DNA of 64,000 nucleotides, taken from NCBI GenBank assembly GCA_963575745.1, contig CAUYUJ010016892.1, positions 123,095-187,094 of the forward strand, written 5' to 3'. The notes under the pieces are model-generated. The model had not been told where the DNA came from and ran no database searches. It saw only the letters and a program-made list of their open reading frames with translations. Position numbers and translations under genes: made by a program. The stretch comes from Prorocentrum cordatum (taxonomy: Eukaryota; Sar; Dinophyceae; Prorocentrales; Prorocentraceae). Positions 1 through 13,344 of this stretch are shown piece by piece (the first letter of the stretch is position 1; every line of letters begins with the position of its first letter).

Positions 1-96
1 AAACCCCGCCATAAAGACAGCCAGTAGAAGTAGTAGTAATAGTAGTAGTAGTAGTAGAAGTAATAGTAGTAATAGTAGTAGTAGTAGTAGTAGAAA

Positions 97-163
<67 letters not shown>

Positions 164-234
164 CAGTAGTAGTAGTAGTAGTAGTAGTAGTCGTAGTAGT
201 AGTAGTCGTAGTAGTCGTAGTAGTCGTAGTAGTC

Positions 235-288
<54 letters not shown>

Positions 289-428
289 TAGGAGTAAGTA
301 GTCGGTAGTAAATAGTAGCAGTAGTATTATAGGTAGTAGTAGTAGTAGTAGTGGTATTGGTATGGTAGGGGTAGGGGTAGTGGTAGTGGTAGTGGTAGGT
401 AGTCAGTAGTCAGTAGTAGATAGTAAGT

Positions 429-464
<36 letters not shown>

Positions 465-540
465 CAGTACTAACGTAGTTAGTATTAGTAGTAGTAGTGT
501 AGTATATGTAGTATAGTAGTAAGTATAGTAGTAGTAGTAG
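1..540. repeat. AGT trinucleotide microsatellite
   Basis: Nearly continuous (AGT)n with scattered point changes and short interruptions (GGTATTGG near 353, GTAGGGG near 365). The reading frames across it give only homopolymeric Ser/Val/Leu/Thr proteins, so none is taken as a gene. Confidence 0.95.
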
Positions 541-1713
541 CCCTGAGTCGCCGAAAGATCGTTCCAAGACGCCCAAGATGGCCTCCAGACGGCCGTAGCG
601 CCAAGAAGCCGCGGGGAGACTCAGGAGGCCCTCCAAGAGCCTGAACAAGCAAAAACCTCCCAGGCATTCGTCAGCCCAGGGCCTCCTGGAACGCCCCGGC
701 GCCCAATGAATTGGCGAGCTAAAAACGTGCGCCGAGCCCAAGCGGGAGCGCAACTTTGAGAAAATTTCGCTCGGCGCCCAAGCGAGAAGGTCATTTCATT
801 CACTTCGAGCGGGGGGGGGGGGGGCCGCGCCCAATTCTTGCCATGCACTTTTGCGGGGTGGGCGACAAGCACAGCTATGTGGGCAAGCGGAAATCAGCAT
901 GGCATTGCTTCTGACAAGTAAGGTGGCCCCTCCCGCCTTGGGGTTGCCCCAGAAGTCCGCGCGCGATGTGCGCCGCGCCCCGTTCCTGCCACGCATTTCG
1001 CATCGTCGACGGAAGACAGGCCATGATGAAAGGCAAAACGGCAACTCTGCATTGTTTTTTACAGTCAGGATGGGAGGGCCCGCAGCCCGCATGGACGTCC
1101 GCGCGCGATGCGCGCCGCGTCCCATTCCTGCCACATATTTCGCACCGTCGGCGACAAGGCAGGCCATGCTGAGAGGAAAGACTGAGACTTTGTATTGATT
1201 TTTAACGGTCAGGATGTGTGGATGCCCGTATTGAACGGCCGCGCGCGCGGACGCGCACGCCGCGTCCCCATCCTCGCGCCGCGCCCACTGTTGCCCACAT
1301 AATTTTCGCACCGTCGGCGACAAGGAAGGGCATGCTGAGAGGAGATGAAAAAGCGAAAACGTTGTATTGGTTGTAATGGTTTTTTACAGTAGGATGGGCG
1401 GGCCAGATTGACGGGGCCGCGCACGCGACGTGCGCCGCGCCCATTCACTTGCCGCACGTTGTTCGCACTCGTCGACGACAAGAAGAACAAAGACGATGTT
1501 GAAAATAAAAAGCATTTGTATTGATTTTATATAGTCCGGATGGGAGGCCCCGAAAATTGGGTCGCTATCGGCCGGAATACGACTAAGGTGGGGGTATATT
1601 CTAGTAAGGAACAAGGATGTGGGTGTGGGTGTGGGCGTGGGTGTGCGGGTGTGTGCGCGGGTGTGGCGCGGGTGTGGGCGCGGGTGTGGGCGTGGGTCAA
1701 GTTAGCCAGCTCG
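541..1713. repeat. Segmental repeat block, copy 1 of 3
   Basis: Begins CCCTGAGTCGCCGAAAGATC and ends near GTTAGCCAGCTCG. It contains a ~330-bp lead segment, then several ~110-130-bp tandem units. Each unit carries a TTTTTACAGTCAGGATGG-like core, a GC-rich CGCGCGCGATGCGCGCCGCG core and a GACAAGRCAGGCCATG segment. The same series recurs at 3192 and 4655. No protein family is recognisable in any frame. Confidence 0.85.
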
Positions 1714-1984
1714 GGCGAGTCAAGCATGGCATGCCGCTCCCACCCGCCCTCCCACAACATAAGAAACAGTGATGGCACAATTGGGTGTGCGCGGGCATTT
1801 CAGTGCGAGTGGAGGATACCCCAGGACACCGCATTGACGTCCGCGCGGGATGCGCGCCGCGTCCCATTCCCGCCACGTATTCGCAACGTCGACGACAAGA
1901 CTGGCCATGTTGAAAGGAACAACGGACACGTTCCGCCCTCCCACAACATAAGAAACAATGCTGGCGCAACTGGGTGCTGGCGCG
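1714..1984. other. Spacer with short duplication, no gene seen
   Basis: A ~25-bp segment reading CCCTCCCACAACATAAGAAA occurs twice (about 1747 and 1930). A fragment of the ~120-bp tandem unit lies at 1838-1920. No coding signal was seen. Confidence 0.6.
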
Positions 1985-3191
<1,207 letters not shown>

Positions 3192-4271
3192 CCCTGAGTC
3201 GCCGAAAGATCGTTCCAAGACGCCCAAGATGGCCTCCAGACGGCCGTGGCGCCAAGAAACCGCGGGGAGATTCGGGGGGCCCTTCAAGAGCTTCAACAAG
3301 CGAAAACCTCCCAAGCATTCGTCACCCCAGGGCCTCCTGGAACGCCCCGGCGCCCAATGAACTGGCGAGCTAAAAACGTGCGCCGAGCCAAAGCGGGGGC
3401 GCAACTTTGAGAAAATTGCGTTCGGCGCCCAAGCGAGAAGGTCATTTCATTCATTTCGAGCGGGGGGGGGTGCCGCGCCCAATTCTTGCCATGCACTTTT
3501 GCGGGGTGGACGACAAGAACAGCTATGTGGGCAAGCGAAAATCAGCATGGCATTGCTTCTGACAAGTAAGGGGGCCCCTCCCGCCTTGGGGTTGCCCCAG
3601 AAGTCCGCGCGCGATGTGCGCCGCGCCCCATTCCTGCCGCGAATTTCGCATCGTCGACGACAAGACAGGCCATGATGAAAGGAAAAACGGCAATTCCGCA
3701 TTGTTTTTTACAGTCAGGATGGGAGGGCCCGCGGCCCGCATGGACGTCCGCGCGCGATGCGCGCCGCGTCCCATTCCTGCCACATATTTCGCACCGTCGG
3801 CGACAAGGCAGGCCATGCTGAGAGGAACAAACTGAGATTTTGTATTGATTTTTTACAGTCAGGATGGGCGGCCCGGGTTGACGGCCGCGCGCGATGCGCG
3901 CCGCGTCCCATTTGTGCGCCGCGCCCCACTGCTGCCACATGTTTCGCACCGTCGGCGACAAAGCAGGCCATGCTGAGAGGAAAAACAAAAACTTATCATT
4001 TATTTTTTACAGTCAGGAGGGGCGGGCCCAGATTGACTGCCGCACGCGATGCGCGCCGCGCCCCATTCCTGCCGCGCTTTTCGCATCGTCGACGACAAGA
4101 GAGACGATGTTGAAAAGAAAAACGGCCACTTTGTATAAATGTTTTACAGTCCGGATGGGAGGTCCCGGATTGGGTCGCTACCGGCCGGAATACGACGTAG
4201 GTGGGGGTATATTCTAATAAAGAACAAGGATGTGGGTGTGGGTGTGGGCGCGGGTCAAGTTAGCCAGCTCG
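3192..4271. repeat. Segmental repeat block, copy 2 of 3
   Basis: Same order as the block at 541: CCCTGAGTCGCC lead, AGCATGGCATTGCTTCTGAC segment, four ~120-bp tandem units, then TCCGGATGGGAGGTCCC, GGTGGGGGTATATTCTA and GTTAGCCAGCTCG. Differences from copy 1 are mostly single bases and small indels. Confidence 0.85.
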
Positions 4272-4654
4272 AACGAGCGAGAGGGTTCCGTCCACTCTCG
4301 CCCGCCCTCCCACAACATATGAAGCACGCGCGTCGCGTCCGACGCCCGTCATTTATCTTATATCGCGGGCGGCTAGACGTTCCCCGCGCGCGATGTGCGC
4401 CGCGTCCCATATGCGCAAGTCCCGGGCCAGCCCCACGGGCCAGAGGCGTGCTAAGATCTCCCGTGAAAAGGTAACGATCTTCTAGTTTTCGCGCGCGGGG
4501 CGGCCCCTGGGGGCCCCCGGACGAAAAGAACCCCGAGCAGGTCCTGGGCGCGTCGGTCCCACCGATGGTTTTTTTCTTCGGCGCACGCTTCCAGGTCCCA
4601 GAGCGCCCCAGGAACGCCCTAAGAGAGCCGAGGCGCCCCCGAAACGATCCGAAG
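4272..4654. other. Spacer between repeat blocks, no gene seen
   Basis: GC-rich unique-looking sequence. Open frames run through it but none resembles a known family. The segment just before 4655 reads as a degenerate CCAGAGCGCCCCAGGAACGC-type repeat common elsewhere in the window. Confidence 0.5.
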
Positions 4655-5700
4655 GGCCCTGAGTCGCCGAAAGATCGTTCCAAGACGCCCAAGATGGCCT
4701 CCAGACGGCCGTAGCGCCAAGAAGCCGCGGGGAGCGCCAGGAGGCCCTCCAAGAGCCTGAACAAGCAAAAACCTCCCAGGCATTCGTCACCCCAGGGCCT
4801 CCTGGAACGCCCAGGCGCCCAATGAATTGGCGAGCTAAAAGCGCGCGCCGAACCAAAGGGGGAACGCAACTTTAAGAAAATTTCGTTCGGCGCCCAAGCG
4901 GGAAGGTCATTTCATTCATTTCGAGCGGGGTGGGAGGGGGGCGTGCCGCGCCCAACTCTTGCCATGCACTTTTGCGGGGTGGACGACAAGAACAGCGGGC
5001 ATGGAAAATCAGCATGGCATTGTTTCTGACAAGTAAGGTGGCCCCTCCCGCCTTGGGGTTGCCCCAAAAGTCCGCGCGCGATGTGCGCCGAGCCCCATTC
5101 CTGCCGCGCGTTTCGCATCGTCGACGACAAGACAGGCCATGACGAAAGGAAAAACGGCAACTCTGTATTGTTTTTTACAGTCAGGATGGGAGGGCCCGCG
5201 GCCCGCATGGACGTCCGCGCGCGATGCGCGCCGCGCCCCATTCCTGCCACATATTTCGCACCGTCGGCGACAAGGCAGGCCAGGCTGAGAGGAACAAACT
5301 GAGAGTTTGTATTGATTTTTTACAATCAGGATGGGCGGGCCCGGATTGACGGCCGCGCGCGATGCGCGCCGCGTCCCATATGTGCGCCGCGTCCCACTGT
5401 TGCCACATATTTCGCACCGTCGGCGACAAAGCAGGCCATGCTGAGAGGAAAAACGAAGACTTATCATTTATTTTTTGCAGTCAGGATGGGCGGGCCCAGA
5501 TTGACTGCCGCGCGCGATGTGCGCCGCGTCCCATTCTTGCCACGCTTTTCGCATCGTCGACGACAAGACAGACGATGTTGAGAAGAAAAACGACCACTTT
5601 GTATAGATTTTTTACAGTCCAGATGGGAGGTCCCGGATTGGGTCGCTATCGGCTGGAATACGAGGTAGGTGGGGGTATATTCTAATAAGGAACAAGCATG
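4655..5700. repeat. Segmental repeat block, copy 3 of 3
   Basis: Third copy of the block seen at 541 and 3192, with the same lead and the same string of ~120-bp tandem units. It ends in the GGTGGGGGTATATTCTAATA segment and runs straight into a TG-rich array. Confidence 0.85.
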
Positions 5701-5780
5701 TGGGTGTGGGTGTGGGTGTGGGTGTGCGTGTGGGTGTGCGTGTGCGTGTGCGTGTACGTGTGCGTGTGCGTGTGTATGTG

Positions 5781-5812
<32 letters not shown>

Positions 5813-5855
5813 TGTGTGTTGTGTGTGTGTGTGTGTTTTGTGTGTGGGGGGCGGC
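5695..5855. repeat. GTGTGG/GTGCGT microsatellite
   Basis: Alternating GTGTGG, GTGCGT and GT repeats. The apparent Cys/Val and His/Thr proteins here are products of the repeat. Confidence 0.9.
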
Positions 5856-7899
5856 GCATTGCCTCGCGGCGCCACCTGGCGTGAAACGCTCAGCACGGCC
5901 ATTCCCAGGCTGCCGAGGCCCTGTAGGCTGGCGGGGGCGAACAGGCAAGAACGGCTGTTTTGCGCTCTCCACCGCCCCCCGCGGCGGCCCCTCCCATCCA
6001 CCTCATTGTCCTTGCCCCTTCGAGGCAGGCATCAGTGAGCGGAGGAGACGGAGGAGGGGGTCACCATGGAAGACGGGGTGGCTCTCGAGCTTCCACAGAC
6101 GGAGGTTGCGCCGCCCTCCTCCTCCTCCTTTTTATCTTCCTTCTCCTCTTCCTCGCTCCCTTCCTGTTCGAAGATCACCCTGTCCAGCGGCGGGTGGATT
6201 CCTCGGCGTCCTCTCCTCCGTCGTCATTTTCCACGTCCGTGTCCGCATCCGCCGTCGCCTCTGGGGTCGGACCAGTCGAGGGGGGCCGCGCTGGCGGACG
6301 GCGGAGGGCCGACCAGGGCAGCGGGCGGGGCCCGCCCGGGGGCGCAGGCGCGAGCGAACTGCAGCTCTCTTGGACAGCGTAGCCCCGCCGAGCAGTAATC
6401 TGGAGCGGGTGCAGGCGGGTGGAGGGCGGGCGGGTGGAGGGCCCGCCCCCGTCCTCCATCGTTCCTGACCCCCTCCGTCGTCTCTCCCCCTCCCCGCCGT
6501 CATGTTCCTCGTGCTCCAGGCGTTTCCGGCGACGCCGACGTCGACGTCGACCGCGTCGACGACGACGGCGCCCCTCCATCCCTCTCGGAGCGCGCCCTCG
6601 ACGGCCGGTCCTCCGGGCACATGTGCCATTCGCCCTGGCACTCACCCCCGCCGCCCCAAGAGGCAACGAATCGGCACCGATTGTGGAATCACTTCCGATA
6701 GTTTTGTCGGGGATGCTTTTTTTGTGTTTTGATTTTGCAGCCTATCTGGAAGGACCGAAAACCATGCCGTGGCATGACGCTGGAAATAATGACGCCAGCG
6801 CTGCAGCGGGAGCACGATTCGGAACGAGCGGAAGCGCGGAAATGAGGCCAGCGCTGCAGGGGGAGCACGATTCGGAGCGAGCGGTAGCCCTAAAATGAGG
6901 CCAGCGCTTCAGCGAGAGCAGCATTTTGAAACAATCCCAAGCGAAAACCCAACTTCCGGTAATCTCGTGTGTAAAAAACCAGTACGCGGAGGGGGGCCGG
7001 ACACTTCCCAGACACCACCAGGAGAGAGAGGAGAGTAGTATTCATATCGAGTAATTGTTGAGGAGGAGCGGTTGCATCTGAGCACCCTTCCCGCAACACA
7101 TCCTCCCATCCCAAGTGTCCTTTTCACAAGTCCACGCACATAGTTTTCCCATTAAGGGGAGCGCACCCCTTTGAAGACAAGCGCTGCCTTGGCGTGCCAT
7201 GCGAGCGAGAGCCCCGTAATGATAAAGGGCTTCATTACGAATGTCAAGTTGTGGGAGCATAGCGATCAAGTAGATGTCATGCGAGAGCACCGCTTTGAAT
7301 CCGTGTAAGCGTTGCGCAGATCTGTGATGTGGTGATCAAGCATGCGGAACTCTCAATCGGGAGCCTTCTCTTGACAAGGAGTCGTTCTCAATGTGTGTTG
7401 TTTTCGTGTATCAGGTGATCAAGTTTGTACGGTCTCAAGCGGGAACCCAATGCCGAAACAACAGGCATCCGCCCGCCATCCGTGAAGATGACGGATTGGG
7501 CGGAAAGGCGAGAGCCACACTTTCAACACGACGTGTGCTTCATTCGAGTCACCGTCACGCAAACTTTAGTGAATTATGTCCGCTGAGAGGGAGTGGGAGC
7601 ACATGTTGAAAATGTCCTGCGCTCCGTCAGTGCAATTGTTGGAAACGTCGAGCTTCTAGGCCATACAACGTCGGGGGGTCCCAGGCGAAACGCCAGGCCC
7701 GCCCGACCGACACGCGCAGAGGTGCGATGAGGGGGGAGTGATTCAGGAGGAGGAGGGAGGGCGGAGGAGGGAGGGGGAGCGAGGAGGAAGAGGAGCAAGG
7801 AAGAGCAGGAGGAGGAGGAGGAGGCGAGGAGCGAGGAGCGAAGAGGAAGGGAGGAGTGAAGCCCGCCGCGCGCGCCCCGGCGGTCGGCCCACTCTCCAG
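5856..7899. other. Intergenic or intronic DNA, no gene recognised
   Basis: GC-rich to 6700, then more mixed. Pyrimidine tracts (6116-6160) and G/C-rich open frames occur on both strands, but none has a recognisable motif. Kinase N-lobe exons would be expected upstream of 7900; I looked for glycine-loop, VAIK-like and GGEL-like stretches here and did not find them. The stretch 6781-7045 is a repeat listed separately. Confidence 0.5.
6781..7045. repeat. Dispersed repeat, copy 1 (second copy 13345-13603)
   Basis: Three ~55-bp tandem units (GCCAGCGCTGCAGCGGGAGC then ACGATTCGGAACGAGCGG) are followed by CCCAAGCGAAAACCCAACT, a CAGTACGCGGAGGGG segment and GGAGAGTAGTATTCAT. The same modules in the same order recur at 13345-13603 with scattered substitutions. 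Confidence 0.85.
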
Positions 7900-7959
7900 G
7901 AGGGCACCTTGCCGGTCCGCCGAGCGCGCTTCTACGCCGCCGAGCTCACGCTCGCCCTG
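7900..7959 (+). CDS. AGC protein kinase, exon a (alpha-E helix)
   Basis: Translates as EGTLPVRRARFYAAELTLAL. It matches the AGC-kinase stretch just before the catalytic loop (PKA: ARFYAAQ then a hydrophobic helix, then EYLHS). The acceptor is CTCTCCAG|G. The intron appears to open with GA (GAGGGG at 7960), because ending the exon after CTG gives exactly the family length when joined to AYLHS at 17283. Ending one codon later would add a Glu. The role is part of the C-lobe of a Ser/Thr kinase. Exons encoding the ATP-binding N-lobe were not found upstream and may precede the window. Confidence 0.75.
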
Positions 7960-7973
7960 GAGGGGGGGGGAGA

Positions 7974-8072
7974 GTCGAGGATTGCAAAAAAACCCGAAGG
8001 ATTGCAATCCTTCGTAAAAACGAAGGATTGCAATCCTTTGCAATCCTTCGTTTTTTTGCAATCCTTCGAGCA
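7974..8072. repeat. Nested palindrome (GAAGGATTGCAATCCTTC)
   Basis: Left arm GAGGATTGCAAAAAAACCC, then repeated GGATTGCAATCC palindromes, then a right arm that is the reverse complement of the left (TTTTTTTGCAATCCTTCGAG). It lies 14 bp inside the intron following exon a and could form a cruciform or RNA hairpin. Confidence 0.85.
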
Positions 8073-8239
8073 CGGGGCGCCGATGTCCGACGACGTGTCT
8101 TTTGCCATCGCGGCGTCTTTTCTGTCACCTCGGCCTCGGGGGCCCGTCGTCGGGCCCTGCGGCCACGCGCGGAGGGGGGCAGTGGGAGGGGGGAAGGCTT
8201 CTTAGGAGCATCCTGCTTCTTAGAATGTGTGGGCCTTCT
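8073..8239. other. Intron, nothing recognised
   Basis: Short GC-rich piece of intron between the palindrome and the ATGT array. No motif seen. Confidence 0.5.
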
Positions 8240-9050
8240 CTCACATATATGCATGCATGTATGCGTGTACGTACGGATGCATGCATGTATGTACGCATGT
8301 ATGCGTGGATGCACGTGTGTGTACGTATGCATGTATGCACGTGTGCACGGGTGCATGCATGTGTGCATGTATGTTTGTACGTAAGTATGGATGCTTGTAT
8401 GTACGGATGTATGCATGTATGGAGGTATGCATGCATGCGTGCAACATGCATGTATGAGTGTATGCATGTATGCGTGCATGTATTCGTGTATGCATGTACG
8501 CATGGATGTCATGTATACATGTATGCATGTATGCGAGCGTGTATGTATGCGTGTATGTATGCACGCATGCATGCATGCATGTATGTGTGTACTTGTATGT
8601 ATGCGTGCATCCGTGCATGTATGCATGTTTGTACGTATGTGTGCATGCATGTATGCATGTATGCATGTATGTGTGTATGTGTGTATGTATGTATGTATGT
8701 ATGTATGTATGTATGTATGTATGTATGTATGTATGTATGTGTGACATGGTGTATGTATGCATGCATGCATGCACGCACGCACGCATGCATGCATATAACG
8801 ATGCATGTATGTAAGCATGTATGTATGTATGTATGGATGTGTGTATGTATGTATGTACGTACGTACGTACGTACGTGCGTATGTATGTATGTATGTATGT
8901 ATGAATGTATGTGTTTATGTATGTATGTATGTATGTATGCATGCATGCATGCATGCATGCATGCATGTATGTATGTATGTATGTATGTATGTATGTATGT
9001 ATGTATGTGTGTATGCATATACACATATATGTCTGTATATTTGTTTACAA
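8240..9050. repeat. ATGT/ATGC tetranucleotide array
   Basis: About 800 bp of (ATGT)n mixed with ATGC, ACGT and GTGT variants. Purest at 8680-8740 and 8890-9005. The long Met/Tyr/Val/Cys and His/Thr/Ile frames on both strands are repeat products. Confidence 0.95.
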
Positions 9051-12039
9051 ATATAGTGCATATATGTATAATGGGGCTGGCGCCTTATAAGAAGCAACCT
9101 CCTCCTTCTAAGAAGACTTCCCCCTCCCCCTACCACCCCGCGCGCGCTGCCAACCCCAATAATGGATCGGGGCGGAAAGCTGCTCTCGCGGAAGGGATCG
9201 GGACCTGAAACCGCGCACTGGAAAATGCACACGTCACCGGAAGCCTGTGAGCATGGGGCTGGGCAGCTTTTCTCCCGCCCTGTCTGGTTCTTCGTGGGGG
9301 GGACCTCCTGTCGCCACGGCCAGATTCCCTGTTTCAACTCTCGCCAGGACCCACTCCCTCTTTCAAAGAGCGAGCACCTGCGTGCAGATAATTTTTCGGG
9401 GGTCCGCGCAGATTTCTTGGGTCTCCGCTTGCCCTTTTCTCTTCCCCCCCTTCCTTTTGATCCAGGACCCACCCCAGGACATGCGCAGGGGTCGACGTCT
9501 GATCCCCGGGCCCTGACCCCCCAGGCGTCGTGAACAAGATTACGACGACCAGCTGGGTTTAAGACTGTTTTTCTGTCTCCTAGTAATAACGGACGTGACT
9601 GGGTGGGGGGTGGGATGGGAGGGGTCCGGCCACGTCGCGATTCGCGCCGGCACCGAGCTCCAGGGACACTTGTTGAGCAACATGTGACATCGGAGGTTTT
9701 TGGGGTGGGGGAGGGCTCAACGAGTCCCAAATGTTTGTGCACGATGCTGCTTGGAGTCTGAGCTCCAGCATACGGGAGCAGTCTGCATCTGGAAGGGTTT
9801 GCGTCGATTTGTTGCGCTGCGGGTGCGGCCCGCCCTAGCACGCTCGGCGTTCGACTCGTTTCGCGCGCGCGCGCGGACCACAAGTATCCCCACCAGTCCG
9901 TTTACCTCCACGGCACCCTCTCGCTCCGCCTTCCTGCTCGTCTCGGGGGCGCTCCCGCTGCTCCTGCTGGTTTTGCTGTTCCACGTGGAGACCTACCGGG
10001 TCGAGGACCTGCGCGTTCAGCAGCAAGTTCCTTGGGGAATGTGGATGGGCCTCATCGTTCTATCTCTGTCACCGCCTTCCTGGGTAAGCGTTGCGCCCGT
10101 GGGCTTCCACTCCTTGGTCGTGTGTGGGGTCGCTCTCTTCTGCGTCCAGTTCGAAACTCCACGGGCGTGATCCCAGCGCCGCTGTGTGATGCCGTCCGCG
10201 CCATTTTGGCTGCGCTGAGCTCCGTCCCGCTTCGTGCATGTCGTTGCTCGCCTGTGTTTTTCCTTTAGAATGCCTGCCCCTGCTTGCTCAGCCTTCGACT
10301 CCTTTTCGCGCGCCCGCATGCCAGAAAAAAATACCCCCGCCAGCCCATCCAGAAGCGCCCCATGTCCTGAAACAGTCCCTGGGCGGGGTACCTAACAGAG
10401 GGAGGTGTAGGGGCATGCGCTGGAACCAAGAGGGGAGCAGCCGTCAAACCGAATCTCAAGATCAGCCTGAGCAAACCCAGAAGTCAACCTTACAACTCCT
10501 TCGCGGACCTTTCGATCTCGGAGCCTCATGGAGGCTTCGATGGGCCACCTTGGGGCGCTGTCGCAGCGCACTCCGTGGGATGTTTCGGCCTCTTTTGGAG
10601 CCGCTGCGAGGTCATTGTAGGGAACTGCAGGATCGGTATACAGGGTACTGCAAGGGTGGGCGGCCACCCCCATCCCTGCCTTCCCCCCTGGCTCGGACAG
10701 AGGCGGTGGCGGTCGGGTCCCCTCTGCTGAGGCTCAGGCACGGCGCTGGGTTGCAGCGCAGCGCTGCCGCTGCGGCATATGAGCAAACCGAGAGACCGCA
10801 CCCGGGCCAACGACTGGGAAGCATGTGCCGAGGCCGAAGGACGCATACCGCAGTTTCATGTCGAGGGTCTCACAGGGTCGTTTCGCTGGGTATTGCATGG
10901 GCGTTTTGCAGGGTCTTTGCAAGAAGGCTTTGGGGGGTGTTTCGCAGGGTGCAGCCAGGATTCGGGGAGATGATAGAGAGATGGGGTATCATGGGGGACC
11001 AGAAGGCAGGCCTCGCTAAACGACTTGCGCCCAGAGGGCAAGTGGGATTTGCAGGTCTTGATCTGCAGGGCGGAATCGTCGACTTCCAGAATGGAAGTCC
11101 ACATTCGGGAGACTGTGGACCCTCTGGGGGAGAGGCAGAAACCGAGGGGGGCCAGAAAATGGGAGGGGCACTGTACATAGAAAGGGAGGGGGAGGGATAT
11201 TGTGAAAGGGGAAGTGACCAGAGAAAGGATGGGGTCATGTTGGCTGGGTCGATCGGAGACCATACGGCTTTCATGTTCGTACCCTCGTGCACTTCAGTGT
11301 TCCGGTGGCGCAAACTTGTTCGTCATCTCTCCTCTGTCCTCTTCCACCTGGCCATTTCATTTTTCGCTATCCTCCTTCTCCTGTTTATTTTGCCGCGCAT
11401 CATACCTCTCATCCTCCTGGTCCTCCTTGACTTGCTTTTAATTCCGCGGCCAGCCCACCAGGGTCGAAATGTTCGGTTCCGGCGGCGAGGGGTGCCAGTG
11501 TCTGGTGGGGGTGGACGCCCAGCATCTCATTTCGCATGTTTTGAATTGAGACAGGCGACCGTGCACTCGCTTAGCACTCTCCCATCTGTCCCCTCCCTCC
11601 CCCCCTCTTTCGAAGAGCGAGCACCTGCGTACACATAAACTGTCGGGAGTCCGCGCGGATTTCTTGGGTGTCCGTTTGCACCCCCTTCTCCCCCCACCAT
11701 GGCCCATGCGGGCGCCTCGGGCGCCGCCCCCAGCGCGCCCAGCCATTTGCTCCCAGCGCTGCTCCACGAAACTGGTGCGGACCTCCGAACGTTTGTGCTT
11801 GTGCCGTTTTGTTGGTTCTCGACGACGACGACGACGACGACCCACTCCTGTGGTGCACCTGGCACGAGGGTTCCGAACAAGCGTAGCCCTCTGGAGGGCC
11901 CCATGTGGTGCTCTCCGCGTCGGGGCTCCGCAGCTCGACGGTGCTTTCGGGGCCTTGGGCCGTCGGCGGAGGGGCTCGTGCTCTTGGCCTGCGTTCCCGT
12001 GGTCACCTTCCGACTTCATCGGGCTGACGGTTCCCCCCC
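9051..12039. other. Intron with dispersed repeat pair, no gene recognised
   Basis: A ~95-bp segment (AGAGCGAGCACCTGCGT, then GTCCGCGC, then GATTTCTTGGGT) occurs at about 9355-9450 and again at 11605-11700, with a shorter piece at 12229-12260. At 9900-10060 a + frame contains a strongly hydrophobic stretch (about 20 residues, Leu/Val rich). It has no family match and lies between kinase exons a and b, so it is not called as a gene. Confidence 0.5.
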
Positions 12040-12094
12040 CTCTATCTCTCTTTCTCTCTCTTTGTTCTCTCTCTCACTCTCTCTCTCTCTCTCT

Positions 12095-12130
<36 letters not shown>

Positions 12131-12215
12131 GAAGAAGAAGGAAAGAAAGGAAGGAAGGAAGGAAGGAAGGAAGGAAGGAGAAGAAGAAGAAGAAGAAGAA
12201 GAAGAAGAAACGGTG
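12040..12215. repeat. CT, GGAA and GAA microsatellites
   Basis: (CT)n to about 12130, then (GGAA)n and (GAA)n to 12212. Confidence 0.95.
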
Positions 12216-12584
12216 CAAACATCAATTTTCGGGGGTCCGCGCGGATTGCTTGGATCGGCGCTTGAGCCCCTTAGTGGCTGCCTCCGGCGCCGCTCCTGGC
12301 GCGCTCCGCGCGCCAGGGAGGGGGTCCCAGCGCCGATCCAAGACTTCGACGCGGACCTCCGTATGTTTATGGAGCTTGTGAGTCCTCGAGTGCAGTCACA
12401 GTCAACCCGCATGGTAAGGATGGGCAACCTTCCCAAGGATACCCTTGCATCCTTGCCTCCTCGGTGCATCCTTGGCCACTTTCGCTGGCCGTGCCCCGCT
12501 CGCAAAGCTTCGAAATGGCCTTGCAAGGCCCTTGCATCCTTGTCGTGTCCTTATGGTACGGGTTGACTGTATGGCTCTTGTCTT

Positions 12585-12711
12585 GGCATCGCTCGGACGT
12601 GTGCATGTTTCCGACGGCGAGGACCATCGAGGAGCATCCTTGATCATTTGGCGAACAAAAACACGCACGAAACAGAAAAAGACACACCGAATGGACGTCC
12701 GAGCGATGGCC
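12585..12711. mobile_element. MITE family 1, copy 1
   Basis: About 127 bp. The left end GGCATCGCTCGGACGT and right end ACGTCCGAGCGATGGCC are inverted copies of each other. The interior carries GGCGAGGACCATCGAGGAGC and CACGCACGAAAC. Four more copies are at 32210, 32485, 57971 and 59660, all in the same orientation. No coding capacity, so any movement would be non-autonomous. No target duplication could be confirmed. Confidence 0.8.
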
Positions 12712-12879
12712 AGTTGTGAGTCCTCGAGCATGGCCACGTTTCCACTGCATCGGGCCGGCGGCTCCCCCCGTGCGCGGGTCTCCTGTGAGCCAGGCCTGCC
12801 CGCCGCGCAGGCGGGGCCCTGTGGCGAGGCCTGTGCGGCCGAGTCACGCCCCTGGTTGTCATCTCTGGGGCGCCTGTGG

Positions 12880-12955
12880 GGAGGAGGAGGAGGAGGAGGA
12901 GGAGGAGGAGGAGGAGGAGGAGGAGGGAGGGAGGGAGGGAGGGAGGGAGAGGGGA
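12880..12955. repeat. GGA trinucleotide repeat
   Basis: (GGA)n followed by (GGGA)n. The same motif recurs at 25565-25815, 30238-30295, 32090-32150, 35040-35090, 58170-58345, 58680-58760 and 62155-62385. Confidence 0.95.
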
Positions 12956-13344
12956 GGGGCAAGCTAGGTGCGCTCGCGTCATATCTGACATCCTACCCCT
13001 CCCTCCCATCCCTTCACATGGCGTAGATCCCCTCTCTGCTCGCACAGTCGGATGTCGAGCAGGGCAATGATCCCGAAAGGGTACTCGATGCATTGTAGAG
13101 CACGGCATGGCATGGCGTAGAAGAGCACCGCAGAGCGTAGTATGTCAGCGTTGCAAAGCATGGCATCGCACAGCGGCCCCTAACAGAACATTGCATAGCA
13201 TGGCGTTGAAGATCAAAGCGTAGCATGGCATAGCATGACGTGGCACTTAAGCACTGGATATGACAGCTGCAGCTGGAGGCATGGCATCGCGCAGCGGAAT
13301 GCAACCTAGCATTGCATTGCATGCCGTGGCATGGCACGGGAAAT

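Noticed and set aside
5856-7899. Kinase N-lobe exons upstream of exon a
   Set aside because: No glycine-rich loop, Lys-containing beta-3 or GGEL-type motif could be read in any + frame; they probably lie before the window.
8102-9208. Met/Tyr/Val/Cys-rich 368-codon frame and its His/Thr counterparts on the other strand
   Set aside because: Encoded by the ATGT array; every frame of such a repeat lacking stop codons stays open.
9883-10170. Hydrophobic open frame that might be a membrane-protein exon
   Set aside because: Only one leucine-rich stretch, no family resemblance, and it lies between two kinase exons with no matching splice phase.
10190-10220. GCCATTTTGGCT, a 12-nt match to the core of the dinoflagellate spliced leader
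   Set aside because: The sequence on both sides (CCGTCC before, GCGCTGAG after) does not fit the leader and no gene follows; likely chance.
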